The position numbers and the translations under genes were made by a program. 64,000 bases of DNA from Bufo bufo. Lineage: Eukaryota > Chordata > Amphibia > Anura > Bufonidae. The stretch is taken from positions 213,720,624 through 213,784,623 of the forward strand of contig NC_053389.1 of assembly GCF_905171765.1 (NCBI RefSeq), given 5' to 3'. Numbering within the stretch: position 1 is the first letter of the stretch; each line of letters starts with the position of its first letter. Below, in pieces: positions 20,791-30,856 of the stretch. The notes beneath the pieces are model-generated. The model was not told where the DNA came from. It was given only the letters and a program-made list of their open reading frames with translations, and did not search any database.

Positions 20791-21470
20791 CAGTATTAAA
20801 AATATTGAATATTGGTGATGCAGTGCACCCCCCACCAGTATTAAAATCATTGGTGGCAGTGGCCACAGGGTCCCCCCCCTCCTCCTCATTGGTGGCAGTG
20901 GCAGCTTCAGATTGGAGCCCCATCAGTCTAATCCTGGGGCTCCGATCGGTTACCATGGCATCCAGGACGCTACTGAAGCCCTGGCTGCCATGGTAAGGTC
21001 CCTGCTGCTGTGTGTACTATGCACAGGGCAGCAGGGACAGTGAAAAGTCATATTCACCCTAATAGAGCTCTATTAGGGTGAATAGGACAAGGGATGACAA
21101 GATCCGAGGTTCTAGATCCTAAGGGGGGAAATTGTTATTAAATAAAAAGTAAAAAAAATTAAAAAAATTATAAAAACACCAAAATATTAAGTATAAATCA
21201 CCCCCTTTCCCAATTTTACATATAAAATATATAAACAATAAATAAATAAATAAACATATTACATATAGCCAAGTCTGAAAAGTCCAAACTATTAAAATAT
21301 CAAAAAAAGTCCTATGTGGTGAGTGCCATAACAGGAAAAAAAAATCCCTAAGCCCCGCCCACCCCCTAAGCCCCGCCCCAGAACCCACGCCCCCACCCCC
21401 TACCCGGTCCCTGGAAAAATTGCATGAAACTGGTCCTTGGTGCAAAAAAGGTTGGGGACCACTGCTCTAA
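20756..21470. repeat. Composite repeat ending in a hAT-like terminus
   Basis: Contains several ATTGGTGG..AGTG units also found in the foldback at 26310-28000, a TCCGATCGGTTACCATGG segment shared with it, and an A/T-rich central part. It ends GGTTGGGGACCACTG at 21467, the inverse of the classic hAT terminus CAGTGGTCCCCAACC. No matching left terminus was seen. Confidence 0.5.
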
Positions 21471-21596
21471 CATATATGAAAGGGAAACAGTATTGATTGA
21501 ACTTAGCAGAGAGACTCATTCCGGTCCAAGGAGGTGTGTGTGCAAAATGTTCTTACAAATGCAGGTCTTCTACTCTATAATGGAATGGTTTGCCTT

Positions 21597-21686
21597 CTTT
21601 TGTCTTCCTTCCTTCCTCTCTCCCTTCCTTTCTCTCTCTCTCCCTTCCTTCCTTCCTCCCTCCCTCCCTCTCTTTCTTCTTTCTCC
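21597..21686. repeat. CT-rich simple repeat
   Basis: Interrupted CCTT/CTTC/CTCC tract on the plus strand. A short CCTT run also occurs at 22247-22263. Confidence 0.9.
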
Positions 21687-21699
21687 ATTTGGTTTTAAG

Positions 21700-22690
21700 G
21701 AATACTGTAGTCCAACACACATCTCCTGTCTCATGGCTGAGGCTGCTGCTATAACTCTCATCAATGATTCTCTTCGGAGCTCTCTGTGTTTAGTTTCAGT
21801 GATAACACGTCATTATGATTGGTGGAAGCCAAACTTCTGGGACTTCCCTGAGCTCAAAAACTAAAGGGATCTCTGGGGATTCCACTGAAAATGAAGTGAA
21901 GGCATATCTGTAACACTGGACAGGATACAAGATTCAATAGACAAACAGAAAACCACAAAACAAGTGTCTAGGCCAGAAGCTGGGGATAAAGGTCACCTCC
22001 TGACTAAGCTCTCACTAGACTTCTGTGCCAACGTTCAGACCCTAAAGGTGGGAATAAACGTGCCCCCGTGCCTAAGGCTGAAGATTCCCTAATATCCCTA
22101 AGATGGTGAAAGGGGGAAAGAGACAGCCTGCTTCCTCAGGACCTGGAGGGGGCAGGCGTCTCTCTAACAGCCTAGACAGAAGACAAAAAGAAAGCAAAAC
22201 CAACTTATCTTGTTACTGACCAGAAACAGAAAATCCATCCAATCATCCTTCCTTCCTTCCTTCAAGATAGAAGCTATAACCCGCACAGGACACTGGGAAG
22301 GGGTGTAATTTAAACTCATACAAATGACCCCACCCAGTGCACCTGAAGGGAGGCGGATACAGCTCAACTCCAAACCCAAAACAAAAAACTACACACGTGC
22401 TGCTAACTTGGCAGACCTCCGCACATAACCTGAGCAGGGCATGACAATATCCTACTGATATCCCATTGCATTCTAAGTAATGCAATGCCTGATATACAGA
22501 AAACTAGTTAATAGAAATGCAATTTTAAGTTTTAACCTTTTGGATTCTTCCAACCTAGATGTCCTCTGTTTCTGAAATAGCATAGAATGGAATTTGCCTG
22601 GTTTATATAAATTATCCAGACATTCCAAAGTAATAAACCAAGACATTGTATTTATGACAATCCTCCTGTAGCCTTGCTATGTGCATATAA
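21700..22690. other. Intergenic stretch, no gene seen
   Basis: No recognisable coding or mobile sequence. At 22704-22732 there is a short piece (GGCAGCACAGTGACTCAGTGG) of the dispersed repeat described at 25740. Confidence 0.5.
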
Positions 22691-22805
22691 ATTGCCCAAT
22701 CATGGGCAGCACAGTGACTCAGTGGTTAGTATGACAAATATGTATGTAGGGCAGGACCTCCGTACCTTCTTGGCTCAATTCAGGAGTTATGCATCAGCCA
22801 GCCTC

Positions 22806-22996
22806 GTGCCCCTGATCCTAAATTTACGACCCGTATATGGATGCATAAATCTATCTCCCTTCAACATATTACTGCAATTGCAGCACCCCATTGGAGAATG
22901 GCAACTTCCCCTGTTTGGGGTGTTGCAATTGCAGTAATATGTTGAAGGGATAGCTTTATGCATCCATATACGGGTCGCAAATTTAGGATCAGGGGG
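22806..22996. repeat. Foldback MITE
   Basis: Arms of about 80 bp (22806-22890 and 22915-22996). The left contains GATCCTAAATTTACGACCCG and TTCAACATATTACTGCAATTG; the right has the same sequences inverted. The arms are close to identical, suggesting recent origin or conversion. Confidence 0.88.
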
Positions 22997-23003
22997 TAAT
23001 ATA

Positions 23004-24555
23004 CAGTCGTGGCCAAAAGTTTTGAGAATGACACAAATATTAGTTTTCACAAAGTTTGCTGCTAAACTGCTTTTAGATCTTTGTTTCAGTTATTTCTGTG
23101 ATGTAGTGAAATATAATTACATGCACTTCACGTTTCAAAGGCTTTTATCGACAATTACATGACATTTATGCAAAGAGTCAGTATTTGCAATGTTGCCCTT
23201 CTTTTTCAGGACCTCTGCAATTCGACTGGGCATGCTCTCAATCAACTTCTGGGCCAATTCCTGACTGATAGCAACCCATTCTTTCATAATCACTTCTTGG
23301 AGTTTGTCAGAATTAGTGGGTTTTTGTTTGTCCACCCGCCTCTTGAGGATTGACCACAAGTTCTCAATGGGATTAAGATCTGGGGAGTTTCCAGGCCATG
23401 GACCCAAAATGTCAACGTTTTGGGCCCCGAGCCACTTAGTTATCACTTTTGCCTTATGGCACGGTGCTCCATCGTGCTGGAAAATGCATTGTTCTTCACC
23501 AAACTGTTGTTGGATTGTTGGAGGAAGTTGCTGTTGGAGGGTGTTTTGGTACCATTCTTTATTCATGGCTGTGTTTTTGGCCAAAATTGTGAGTGAGCCC
23601 ACACCCTTGGATGAGAAGCAACCCCACACATGAATGGTCTCAGGATGCTTTACTGTTGGCATGACACAGGACTGATGATAGCGCTCACCTTTTCTTCTCC
23701 GGACAAGCCTTTTTCTAGATGCCCCAAACAATCGGAAAGAGGCTTCATTGGAGAATATGACTATGCCCCAGTCCTCAGCAGTCCATTCACCATAATTTCT
23801 GCAGAAGATCAATCTGTCCCTGATGTTTTTTTTGGAGAGAAGTGGCTTCTTTGCTGCCCTTCTTGACACCAGGCCATCTTCTAAAAGTCTTCGCCTCACT
23901 GTGCGTGCAGATCTGCTCACACCTGCCTGCTGCCATTCCTGAGCAAGCTCTGCACTGGTGGCACTCCGATCCCGCAGCTGAATCCTCTTTAGGAGACGAT
24001 CCTGGCGCTTGCTGGACTTTCTTGGACGCCCTGAAGCCTTCTTAACAAGAATTGAACCTCTTTCCTTGAAGTTCTTGATGATCCTATAAATTGTTGATTG
24101 AGGTGCAATCTTAGTAGCCACAATATCCTTGCCTGTGAAGCCATTTTTATGCAAAGCAATGATGGCTGCACGCGTTTCTTTGCAGGTCACCATGGTTAAC
24201 AATGGAAGAACAATGATTTCAAGCATCACTCTCCTTTTAACATGTCAAGTCTGCCATTTTAATCCAATCAGCCTGACAATGATTTCCAGCCTTGTGCTCG
24301 TCAACATTCTCACCTGAGTTAACAAGACGATTACTGAAATGATCTCAGCAGGTCCTTTAATGACAGCAATGAAATGCAGTGGAAAGGTTTTTTTGGGATT
24401 AAGTTAATTTTCATGGCAAAGAAGGACTATGCAATTCATCTGATCACTCTTCATAACATTCTGGAGTATATGCAAATTGCTATTATAAAAACTTAAGCAG
24501 CAACTTTTCCAATTTCCAATATTTATGTAATTCTCAAAACTTTTGGCCACGACTG
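23004..24555 (-). mobile_element. Complete Tc1-like transposon
   Basis: Terminal inverted repeats begin CAGTCGTGGCCAAAAGTTTT at 23004 and end with the exact inverse at 24555; about 26 bp are perfect and a weaker match extends further in. TA lies on both sides (23002-23003 and 24556-24557), the Tc1/mariner target duplication. The 1552-bp length and single ORF are typical of Tc1. Confidence 0.96.
23135..24229 (-). CDS. Tc1-like transposase, uninterrupted ORF with D-to-N change
   Basis: A 364-codon minus-strand ORF, full length for the family. The start chosen is the first Met; MVTCKETRAAI, 11 codons in, is an equally plausible start and aligns better with the usual N-terminus. Residues 14-65 form the first helix-turn-helix (ALHKNGFTGKDIVATKIAPQ); GRPRK near residue 68 is the linker motif. 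A second helix-turn-helix follows to about residue 135. The catalytic domain is DD34E: the second Asp is in IFQHDGAPCHKA and the Glu in NSPDLNPIENLW. The first acidic residue, in VIFSNEASFRLFG, is Asn, encoded AAT, where related enzymes have Asp (one G-to-A transition). It would therefore be expected to bind ends but not cut. There is no frameshift or nonsense codon. Confidence 0.93.
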   Translation of the reverse strand: MMLEIIVLPLLTMVTCKETRAAIIALHKNGFTGKDIVATKIAPQSTIYRIIKNFKERGSILVKKASGRPRKSSKRQDRLLKRIQLRDRSATSAELAQEWQQAGVSRSARTVRRRLLEDGLVSRRAAKKPLLSKKNIRDRLIFCRNYGEWTAEDWGIVIFSNEASFRLFGASRKRLVRRRKGERYHQSCVMPTVKHPETIHVWGCFSSKGVGSLTILAKNTAMNKEWYQNTLQQQLPPTIQQQFGEEQCIFQHDGAPCHKAKVITKWLGAQNVDILGPWPGNSPDLNPIENLWSILKRRVDKQKPTNSDKLQEVIMKEWVAISQELAQKLIESMPSRIAEVLKKKGNIANTDSLHKCHVIVDKSL

Positions 24556-24574
24556 TACATGTAGATCAAAGGAG

Positions 24575-24841
24575 GTAATCTATATGATCCAATGCCCGTG
24601 TAGCTTGATTTATATAGGAGAGACCACGATGGAGATTAGAGAGAGGCTCAATAAACATAAGAGTACTATTAGGAAGAAAATTATGGCTAAACCTGTAGCG
24701 AAACATTTTGTTGAATGTGGTCATCCAATTAACCAACTTCGATTCAGGGTGATTGACTCCGTGGGATATGATTCTGAGAAAAAAATAATTAAAATGGATT
24801 TTTACATTGATTGCACTTCAACCATTTGGTTTGAACATTGA
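24575..24841 (+). pseudogene. GIY-YIG endonuclease domain of a Penelope-like element
   Basis: Open from at least 24575 to a TGA at 24839-24841. It encodes MIQCPCSLIYIGETTMEIRE, then LNKHKSTIRKK and VAKHFVECGHPINQLRFRVI. The C-x-C before YIG and the later H-F-x-x-x-x-H spacing are characteristic of the endonuclease of Penelope-like retroelements, where the domain sits at the C-terminus behind the reverse transcriptase. Only this end survives. The open frame extends to its natural stop, but without an RT it is a fragment. Confidence 0.87.
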
Positions 24842-24917
24842 GTTCAATGTGAGTACTGTAGAATAAGAACTATCTTCATCAGTGTCGACCTGTAGTATAT
24901 TGCTATTTTATATTGAT

Positions 24918-25610
24918 TTAATTTTTTTTCCCTTTCCCCTTTCCTCTTTTGTTTCCTCCCTTCTTCCAGCAGGGATCAACAGTAAACAGCACTGGGCATC
25001 TCGCATACATGTCCCGATGAGGCTGGCGGTCTAGTATATAAGATTTAATTATATGTAGAAGCCCCGTATAGAAAGGTGAAATCCGCGATGTGTCCTTATA
25101 AAGCGCACTGCTCGATTGCCGGATGGATACATTACCTGTGACGTCAGTTACCGTGGGAACATGACGCCTGAGGGTGAAGATATGGGCCGGCGATTGCAGT
25201 AGTGAGCGGATCGTCCAGTCATGTGACTGAAGTGGAGTCACGTGACCAGGAGGAGGAGCGAGGAACAGTGCGCTTTGAATGACATACGGAGGCGTAGCAT
25301 AGTAGGAGATCGGACCGGAATGAAAACTAGTGGGAGTGGTGATGACGTGAGTAGTATGACGGCGGAGACATGCGCAGTTAATGATTGAAGATGCCAAGCA
25401 ATGCGTGGACATATGGGGCGAGATGTTCATTGGTGGAGCAGGTACCTTGACAAGTGTATACAGGTGCATGTGTTTTGTTGATCACCTGCTGGTATGACCC
25501 CATTGGTGCTTTTTCAAGTGTGGGGCAATGGTTTAAGGGAGGTTTATTATGATTGGTGATATGTGAGTTAAAGGGGGTGGCATATAGGGTATAATAAGCA
25601 ATGTATACTA
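24918..25610 (+). other. 3' noncoding part of Penelope-like element
   Basis: No plus-strand coding sequence. A 183-codon minus-strand ORF here has no recognisable motif and is not supported. Confidence 0.5.
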
Positions 25611-25612
25611 AG

Positions 25613-25641
25613 CTTGATAAAGACTACGCAGCAGTCGAAAC
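25613..25641 (+). ncRNA. Hammerhead-ribozyme-like motif in Penelope-like 3' region
   Basis: TTGATAA at 25614-25620 resembles the hammerhead core CTGATGA with two transitions. It is followed by a short stem (GACT 25622-25625 with AGTC 25633-25636) and then GAAAC at 25637-25641. Penelope-like elements are known to carry hammerhead motifs in their terminal repeats. With two core changes this copy is probably inactive. Confidence 0.35.
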
Positions 25642-25739
25642 ATCGCTGTTTTTATTGGTTGTTTTTTGCACCTATTTCATGGATTAATAAATGAATAAAG
25701 AATTTATGGAGAATAATGCTGCCGCCATATACTAATTGA

Positions 25740-25900
25740 ACGTGCAGTGGTTAGTATGGTCACCTTTCAGCGTTTAGGTCTTGGGTTGAAATCTCACCAA
25801 GGTCAATTTCTGCATGGAGTTTATATGTTCCCCTGTAGGTACTTCAGTTTCTTTCAACACATTTTAAAAACACACTAATAGATTAATTTGGAATTTACAG
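25740..25900 (+). repeat. Dispersed tRNA-like repeat fragment
   Basis: GCAGTGGTTAGTATGG followed by GTCTTGGGTTGAAATCTCACC resembles the A and B promoter boxes of a tRNA-derived repeat, and the rest (GGAGTTTATATGTTCCCC, then AACACACTAATAGATTAATTT) fits a dispersed repeat I recall from frogs and fish. Other pieces are at 22704-22732 and, on the other strand, 32335-32465. Confidence 0.55.
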
Positions 25901-26309
25901 TATTTTTTTCCCTGCTAAAAGTTGGGGGGAAATGCCAATGCGTCTTACAGGGCAAATACTAATGAACACTTCTATTATGGAAGCACTCATTAGTACAGTA
26001 TGATCGGGGAGTGGTGAATAAAAAGCTTCCTGTGCTGGCAGTAATCACTGCTCCCTGGTCTTCTTCGGCGGAGGTGCACTGAGCGGACAGCATGAGGGGG
26101 TAGGCTCCCTCTATGACCTCACGCTGTGGAACATCAGAGCACAATGGGGCAGGAAAAGTGTTGGATCTCAGAAGCAGCAGTTTCCAGAAAATGGGAGGTA
26201 AGCTGATTCTTTTATTTTATTATTGGGGGTCTAATTAACATTGGGGGTATGAACTGAGGTCTGATTGGGAGTCTAATCTGAGGACTGATTGTAGGTCTGA
26301 GCTGAGGTC

Positions 26310-28000
26310 TCCGTCATCCGTGTCCGTAGACTACTTTCACACAGACGGATCCGCTGATTCGTCTGCATAAAAGCTTTTTAGATCTGAGTTTTCACTTCGT
26401 GAAAACTCAGATCCGACAGTATATTCTAAAACAGAGGCGTTCCCATAGTGTTGGGGACGCTTCAAGTTAGAATATACTACGAACTGTGTACATGACTGCT
26501 GCCTGGCAGCACCCGAGCTCTTACAGGGGGCTGTGATCCGCACAATTAACCCCTCAGGTGCCGCAGTTTTAAATTCATTGGTGGCCAGTGCGGCCCCCCC
26601 TCCCTCCCTCCCCTGTATTTAACTCATTGGTGGCCAGTGCGGACCCCCCTTCCTCCCCTGTATTTAACTCATTGGTGGCCAGTGTGGCCCCCCTCCCTCC
26701 CCAGTATTATATTCATTGGTGGCCAGTGCAGCCTCCCCTCCCCCCCCTAATTAAAATCACCTTCCCCTATCATTGGTGGCCAGTGCGGCCTCCCCTCTCC
26801 CCCCCCTAATTAAAATCACTTTCCCCCATCATTGGTGGCCAGTGCGGCCTCCCCTCTCCCCCCCTAATTAAAATCACCCCCCCCATCATTGGTGGCCAGT
26901 GCGGCCTCCCCTCTCCCCCCCTAATTAAAATCACCCCCCCCCCCCCATCATTGGTGGCCAGTGCGGCCTCCCCTCTCCCCCCCCCCCTAATTAAAATCCC
27001 CTTCCCCCATCATTGGTGGCAGCGGAGAGTTCCGATCGGAGTCCCAGTTTAATCGCTGGGGCTCTGATCGGTTACCATGGCAGCCAAGACGCTGCGCATT
27101 GCTTATAGCACAGACCTGTCACTTACCAGTAGGAGGAGCGCCCGGCCGGTCACAGACATCGCAGGTAAGTATAATGCTTCTATTGCGAAGTAACCATGGC
27201 AGCCAGGACTGCAGTAGCGTCTTGGCTGCCATGGTAACCGATCGGAGCCCCAGCGATTAAACTAGGACTCCGATCGGAACTCTCTGCTGCCACCAATGAT
27301 GGGGGAAGGTGATTTTAATTAGGGGGGAAAGGGGAGGCCGCACTGGCCACCAATGATGGGGGGGTGATTTTAATTAGGGGGGAGAGGGGGGCTGCACTGG
27401 CCACCAATGATGGGGGAAGGTGATTTTAATTAGGGGGGGAGAGGGGCAGCCGCACTGGCCACCAATGATGGGGGAAGGTGATTTTAATTAGGGGGGGAGA
27501 GGGGAGGCCGCACTGGCCACCAATGAATATAATACTTTGGAGGGAGGGAGGGGGGCCGCACTGGCCACCAATGAGTTAAATACAGGGGAGGGAGGGAGGG
27601 GGGGCCGCACTGGCCACCAATGAATTTAAAACTGGGGAGGGAGGTGGTCTGCCCCCTCCTGCCTGGCAGCACCTGATCTCTTACAGGGGACTATGATATG
27701 CACAATTAACCCCTCAGGTGCGGCACCTGAGGGGTTAATTGTGCGGATCACAGCCCCCTGTAAGAGATTGGGTGCTGCCAGGCAGCAGGGGGCAGTTATT
27801 ACACAGTTCTCAGTATATTCTAACTTGAAGCGTCCCCATCACTATGGGAACGCCTCTGTGTTAGAATATACTGTCGGATCTGAGTTTCACGATCTAACTC
27901 AAATCCGATGGTATATTCTAACATAGAGGCGTTCCCATGGTGATGGGGACGCTTCAAGTTAAAATATACCATCGGATTGGAGAAAACTCAGATCCGATGG
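26310..28000. repeat. Large foldback element with minisatellite arms
   Basis: Outer arms 26385-26575 and 27719-27895 (GATCCGACAGTATATTCTA and inverse; GACGCTTCAAGTTAGAATATA). Inner arms 26576-27095 and 27217-27630, built of units of about 60 bp carrying CATTGGTGGCCAGTGCGGCC and TAATTAAAATCACC, about nine on the left and six on the right in opposite orientation. Centre near 27155, with GGTTACCATGGCAGCCAAGA and its inverse at the turn. An extra partial arm copy lies at 27640-27718, and more copies of the outer arm at 27896-28000. Confidence 0.85.
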
Positions 28001-28009
28001 TATAATAGG

Positions 28010-28302
28010 GACTCCTGACTTTACATTGAAAGTCAATGGGGACGGATCCGTTTGCAATTGCACCATATTGTGTCAATGTCAAACGGATCCGTCCCCATTG
28101 ACTTGCATTGTAAGTCAGGACGGATCCGTTTGGCTCCGCACGGCCAGGCGGACACCAAAATGACTTTTTCCTTCATGTCCGTGGATCCTCCAAAAATCAA
28201 GGAAGACCCACGGAAGAAAAAATGGTCACGGATCACAGAACAACGGAAATCCGTTTTGCGGACCGCAAAAAAAAACGGTCGTGTACATGAGGCCTTATAG
28301 GG
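28010..28302. repeat. MITE fragment with GGATCCGT repeats
   Basis: Palindromic stretch with GACGGATCCGTTTG in both orientations (28039-28140). It ends GGTCGTGTACATGAGGCC at 28294, a terminal sequence also hinted at near 16820 (TGTGCATGAGCC). A related copy is at 49838-50210. Confidence 0.65.
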
Positions 28303-28489
28303 AGAAAAATACGGTAGATTGTGAGTTATGAAGACGCTGCAGAATATGCTGGCGTTATACAAAATAATAATTAAAAATATCTACAGTAGGTATATATAAT
28401 AATGCCATGAACATTGATGTTCATCTGTAATTGTGACCCACAAGGATCAGACCAACTTTTGTCCAATCTATCATGGAAAGATCTTTTAA

Positions 28490-28885
28490 GGATGGCTTTT
28501 TGGAGATTTTTATACTGATGACCTATCCTCTGGATTGGGACCCCCACCGATCAGCTGTTTCAGAAGGCAACGGTGCTCCTATGTGTGTGCCGCAACCTTC
28601 TCTCTGCTTTTCCTAGGCTGAGTGACAACAAGTTCATGTGTCACATGGCCTAGGAGCAGCCTAGCCCCATACAAGTGTAAGAAGCTGAGTGCGATACCAA
28701 GCACACCTGCCATACAATGTATGACACTGTACTTGGTAAACTGCGAGAAGGCAGCAGCATTCACAGGAGTGCCTGTGCCTTCTCAAAACAGCTGATTGGC
28801 AGTGGTCCCGGGTGTTAGCCCCCACCAATTAGATACTGGTGACCTATCCCAAGGATAGATTATCAGTATAAAAAGCTCCGAAAAC
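28490..28885. repeat. Palindromic MITE
   Basis: Left arm 28495-28585 (ACTGATGACCTATCC, CCACCGATCAGCTGTTT) and right arm 28770-28880 (inverse) enclose about 185 bp. Same family as the split copy at 17400-18985. Confidence 0.75.
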
Positions 28886-28889
28886 AGTT

Positions 28890-30690
28890 TTAAGTGATTT
28901 CAATTCAAACTTACAGATTTAATTATATACATATTAGAAAACCAAGAATATTCTCTAAATTACTTGACATTTAAGCCATGTATCGGGTATATTTACTACT
29001 TAAATGTTTAAATGGCAATGAAAGCAGATCTCCAGTTCACCCTCTGTTGGGTGGCAGTACAATTGCACAGTCGGGTGATATTAAACTGTGTCCAAGAATC
29101 AAAGGTTCCAAGTGCTATAAATATTTCATAGGGCACCATGATGCCAAGTTTGTTCACAGCTGTGTGAAGTACAAAAAGTTCACCTGGAACAAAGGAAGGC
29201 AGCTTTAAAATGCCATAGAAAGCAGAGCAAATATTCTTAACCTTATGCCAGCAAGCAAAATCCCAGGGGAAATTGACAGATTCCAATTTCGATCAGCTAC
29301 AAACAAATTTGACAATATGCATGAAATGTTCTCTGAGACAATTTGTGTAACAAAATCAATTTTGGGGGGGTATAAAAAGGAAAATAAAGAACAGCTAAAA
29401 GCTCCTGTTGATCGGACTTGTTAAAATGTTTATTTTAATTGACTGTCTCACTTTGGGGCACACTTCCTAAGCACTTAAGAATTCTGCTCAAGCCAAGACT
29501 TGCTAAACTTTTAAGGGCTCATACTAACAATGAAAAAACAGGCGTGAAGTCATGACCTGAGCTTTGATTTTTTTATTACAACATGTCGTGTATATATAAG
29601 TGAAATCTCAAGTTGTACAGATAAAGACCGGTGGAATAACGGAGGATGAAGTTACATACAATCCATTTTTCTTTTGATGACGTCAATGAACTTCATTGTG
29701 TGATATGTCTAGCTGACAATGTTTACAGATACATTATAGATTGTATACATATTTATTTATGCTCAAGCTGCGGCTCTCCAGCTGTTGTCAGAGTCCCAGC
29801 ATGCCATAACAGATTGCAGCTTTTACAACATGCTGAAAGTCTTAGCTTTACATTACTTTGGGCTTCTTCAAGGCGTTTAGAAAATTTCAATAAGCAATAA
29901 TTTACCTCTGTGCTTATTATTCGCAGGCATTAAACAGACATACCTCTAATGAGCCTTATTTACAGATTTTCTCATCAATTCAGTTGCTCTCCCACTGTTC
30001 CAGAAGTACCATTTCTGTCCTGCCAAATCCCACATGGATCTTGACAGTAAAGAGGACCATAAGGATTCAGAAACCAGCTATAACGTAAAACCAGTAATAC
30101 CAATGAGACACTCATTTTAATGACCGTTGGCAGGTGAACCACAGCTATATGCCTGTATATTGAAAGTGTTGTTTGGGCCCTTAAAAAAGGGGGATGGTTG
30201 AACATGGTGTGAGAAAAAACAACACTCATCTACCCTGGTTGTCTATGCTCCATTTCTCCATTCCTGCTACTTCCAGTCCCCATTTGGCGGGAAGTGTTAC
30301 ATGCCGACCCACTGAATGTCAAGCTGACCATTTAGGGTCCTTAATGAAGTGCAAGGAGCCAGCATGTCACACTTTTGGCCATGAGGGAAGCGGTAGCAGC
30401 AGGGATGGAGAGGCACCATACAAAGCAAGAAGACCAGATCATGTTAGTTTTTTTTTCTTTTTTACACACACACCGTGCATGACCATCCCCATTTTTTTTC
30501 CATCAAATGATCAACCCTTTTAAATGAGACAAGAGAAGTAACATATGTATGTGGATATGTGTGGGCTTATCAAAAGCACTGTTACTGGGTTTAATGTATC
30601 AGTGGCACTGTAGACATTAAATGGGCGATGTATACACTATTTATCTGAACACTCTATTGTCTGTCTTGGCATAATCTTGGTACTAAATGA
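28890..30690. other. Intergenic stretch, no gene seen
   Basis: Short ORFs of 60-109 codons only, none with a recognisable motif. A decayed copy of the CAGCTGTTG..CATGCTG repeat is at 29762-29845. Confidence 0.5.
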
Positions 30691-30702
30691 CACTTTCTAG
30701 AC

Positions 30703-30848
30703 CAGGGATGCCAACCTGCGGCTCTCCAGCTGTTGTAAAACTATAATTCCCATCATGCCCTGCTGTAGGCTAATAGCTGTAGGCAGTTTGAACATGCTGG
30801 GAGTTGCAGTTTTGCAACAGCTGGAGAGCCACAGGTTGGCCATACCTG
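30703..30848. mobile_element. Short palindromic hAT-type MITE
   Basis: Starts CAGGGATGCCAACCTG and ends with the near-inverse CAGGTTGGCCATACCTG. The arms extend into CTCCAGCTGTTGTAAAACTA and its inverse. The flanking 8-mers TTCTAGAC (30695-30702) and CTCTAGAA (30849-30856) match at six of eight positions, acceptable for an old hAT duplication. Confidence 0.78.
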
Positions 30849-30856
30849 CTCTAGAA

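Larger units (their letters stand above)
24569..25735 (+). mobile_element. Penelope-like element, 5'-truncated
   Basis: Consists of the terminal GIY-YIG endonuclease segment and a 3' noncoding part that runs to about 25735. It begins just after the Tc1 element; no reverse transcriptase remains. The 3' part includes a hammerhead-like stretch at 25613-25641. Confidence 0.75.

Noticed and set aside
21119..21445. 108-codon minus-strand ORF with a hydrophobic, Tyr/Phe-rich end
   Set aside because: It is a translation of the A/T-rich part and the GC-rich tail of a nonautonomous repeat.
24918..25469. 183-codon minus-strand ORF
   Set aside because: It lies antisense in the 3' noncoding part of a Penelope-like element and has no motif.
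25740..25900. Functional tRNA gene
   Set aside because: Box A- and B-like stretches are present but the cloverleaf cannot be formed; it fits a dispersed tRNA-like repeat.
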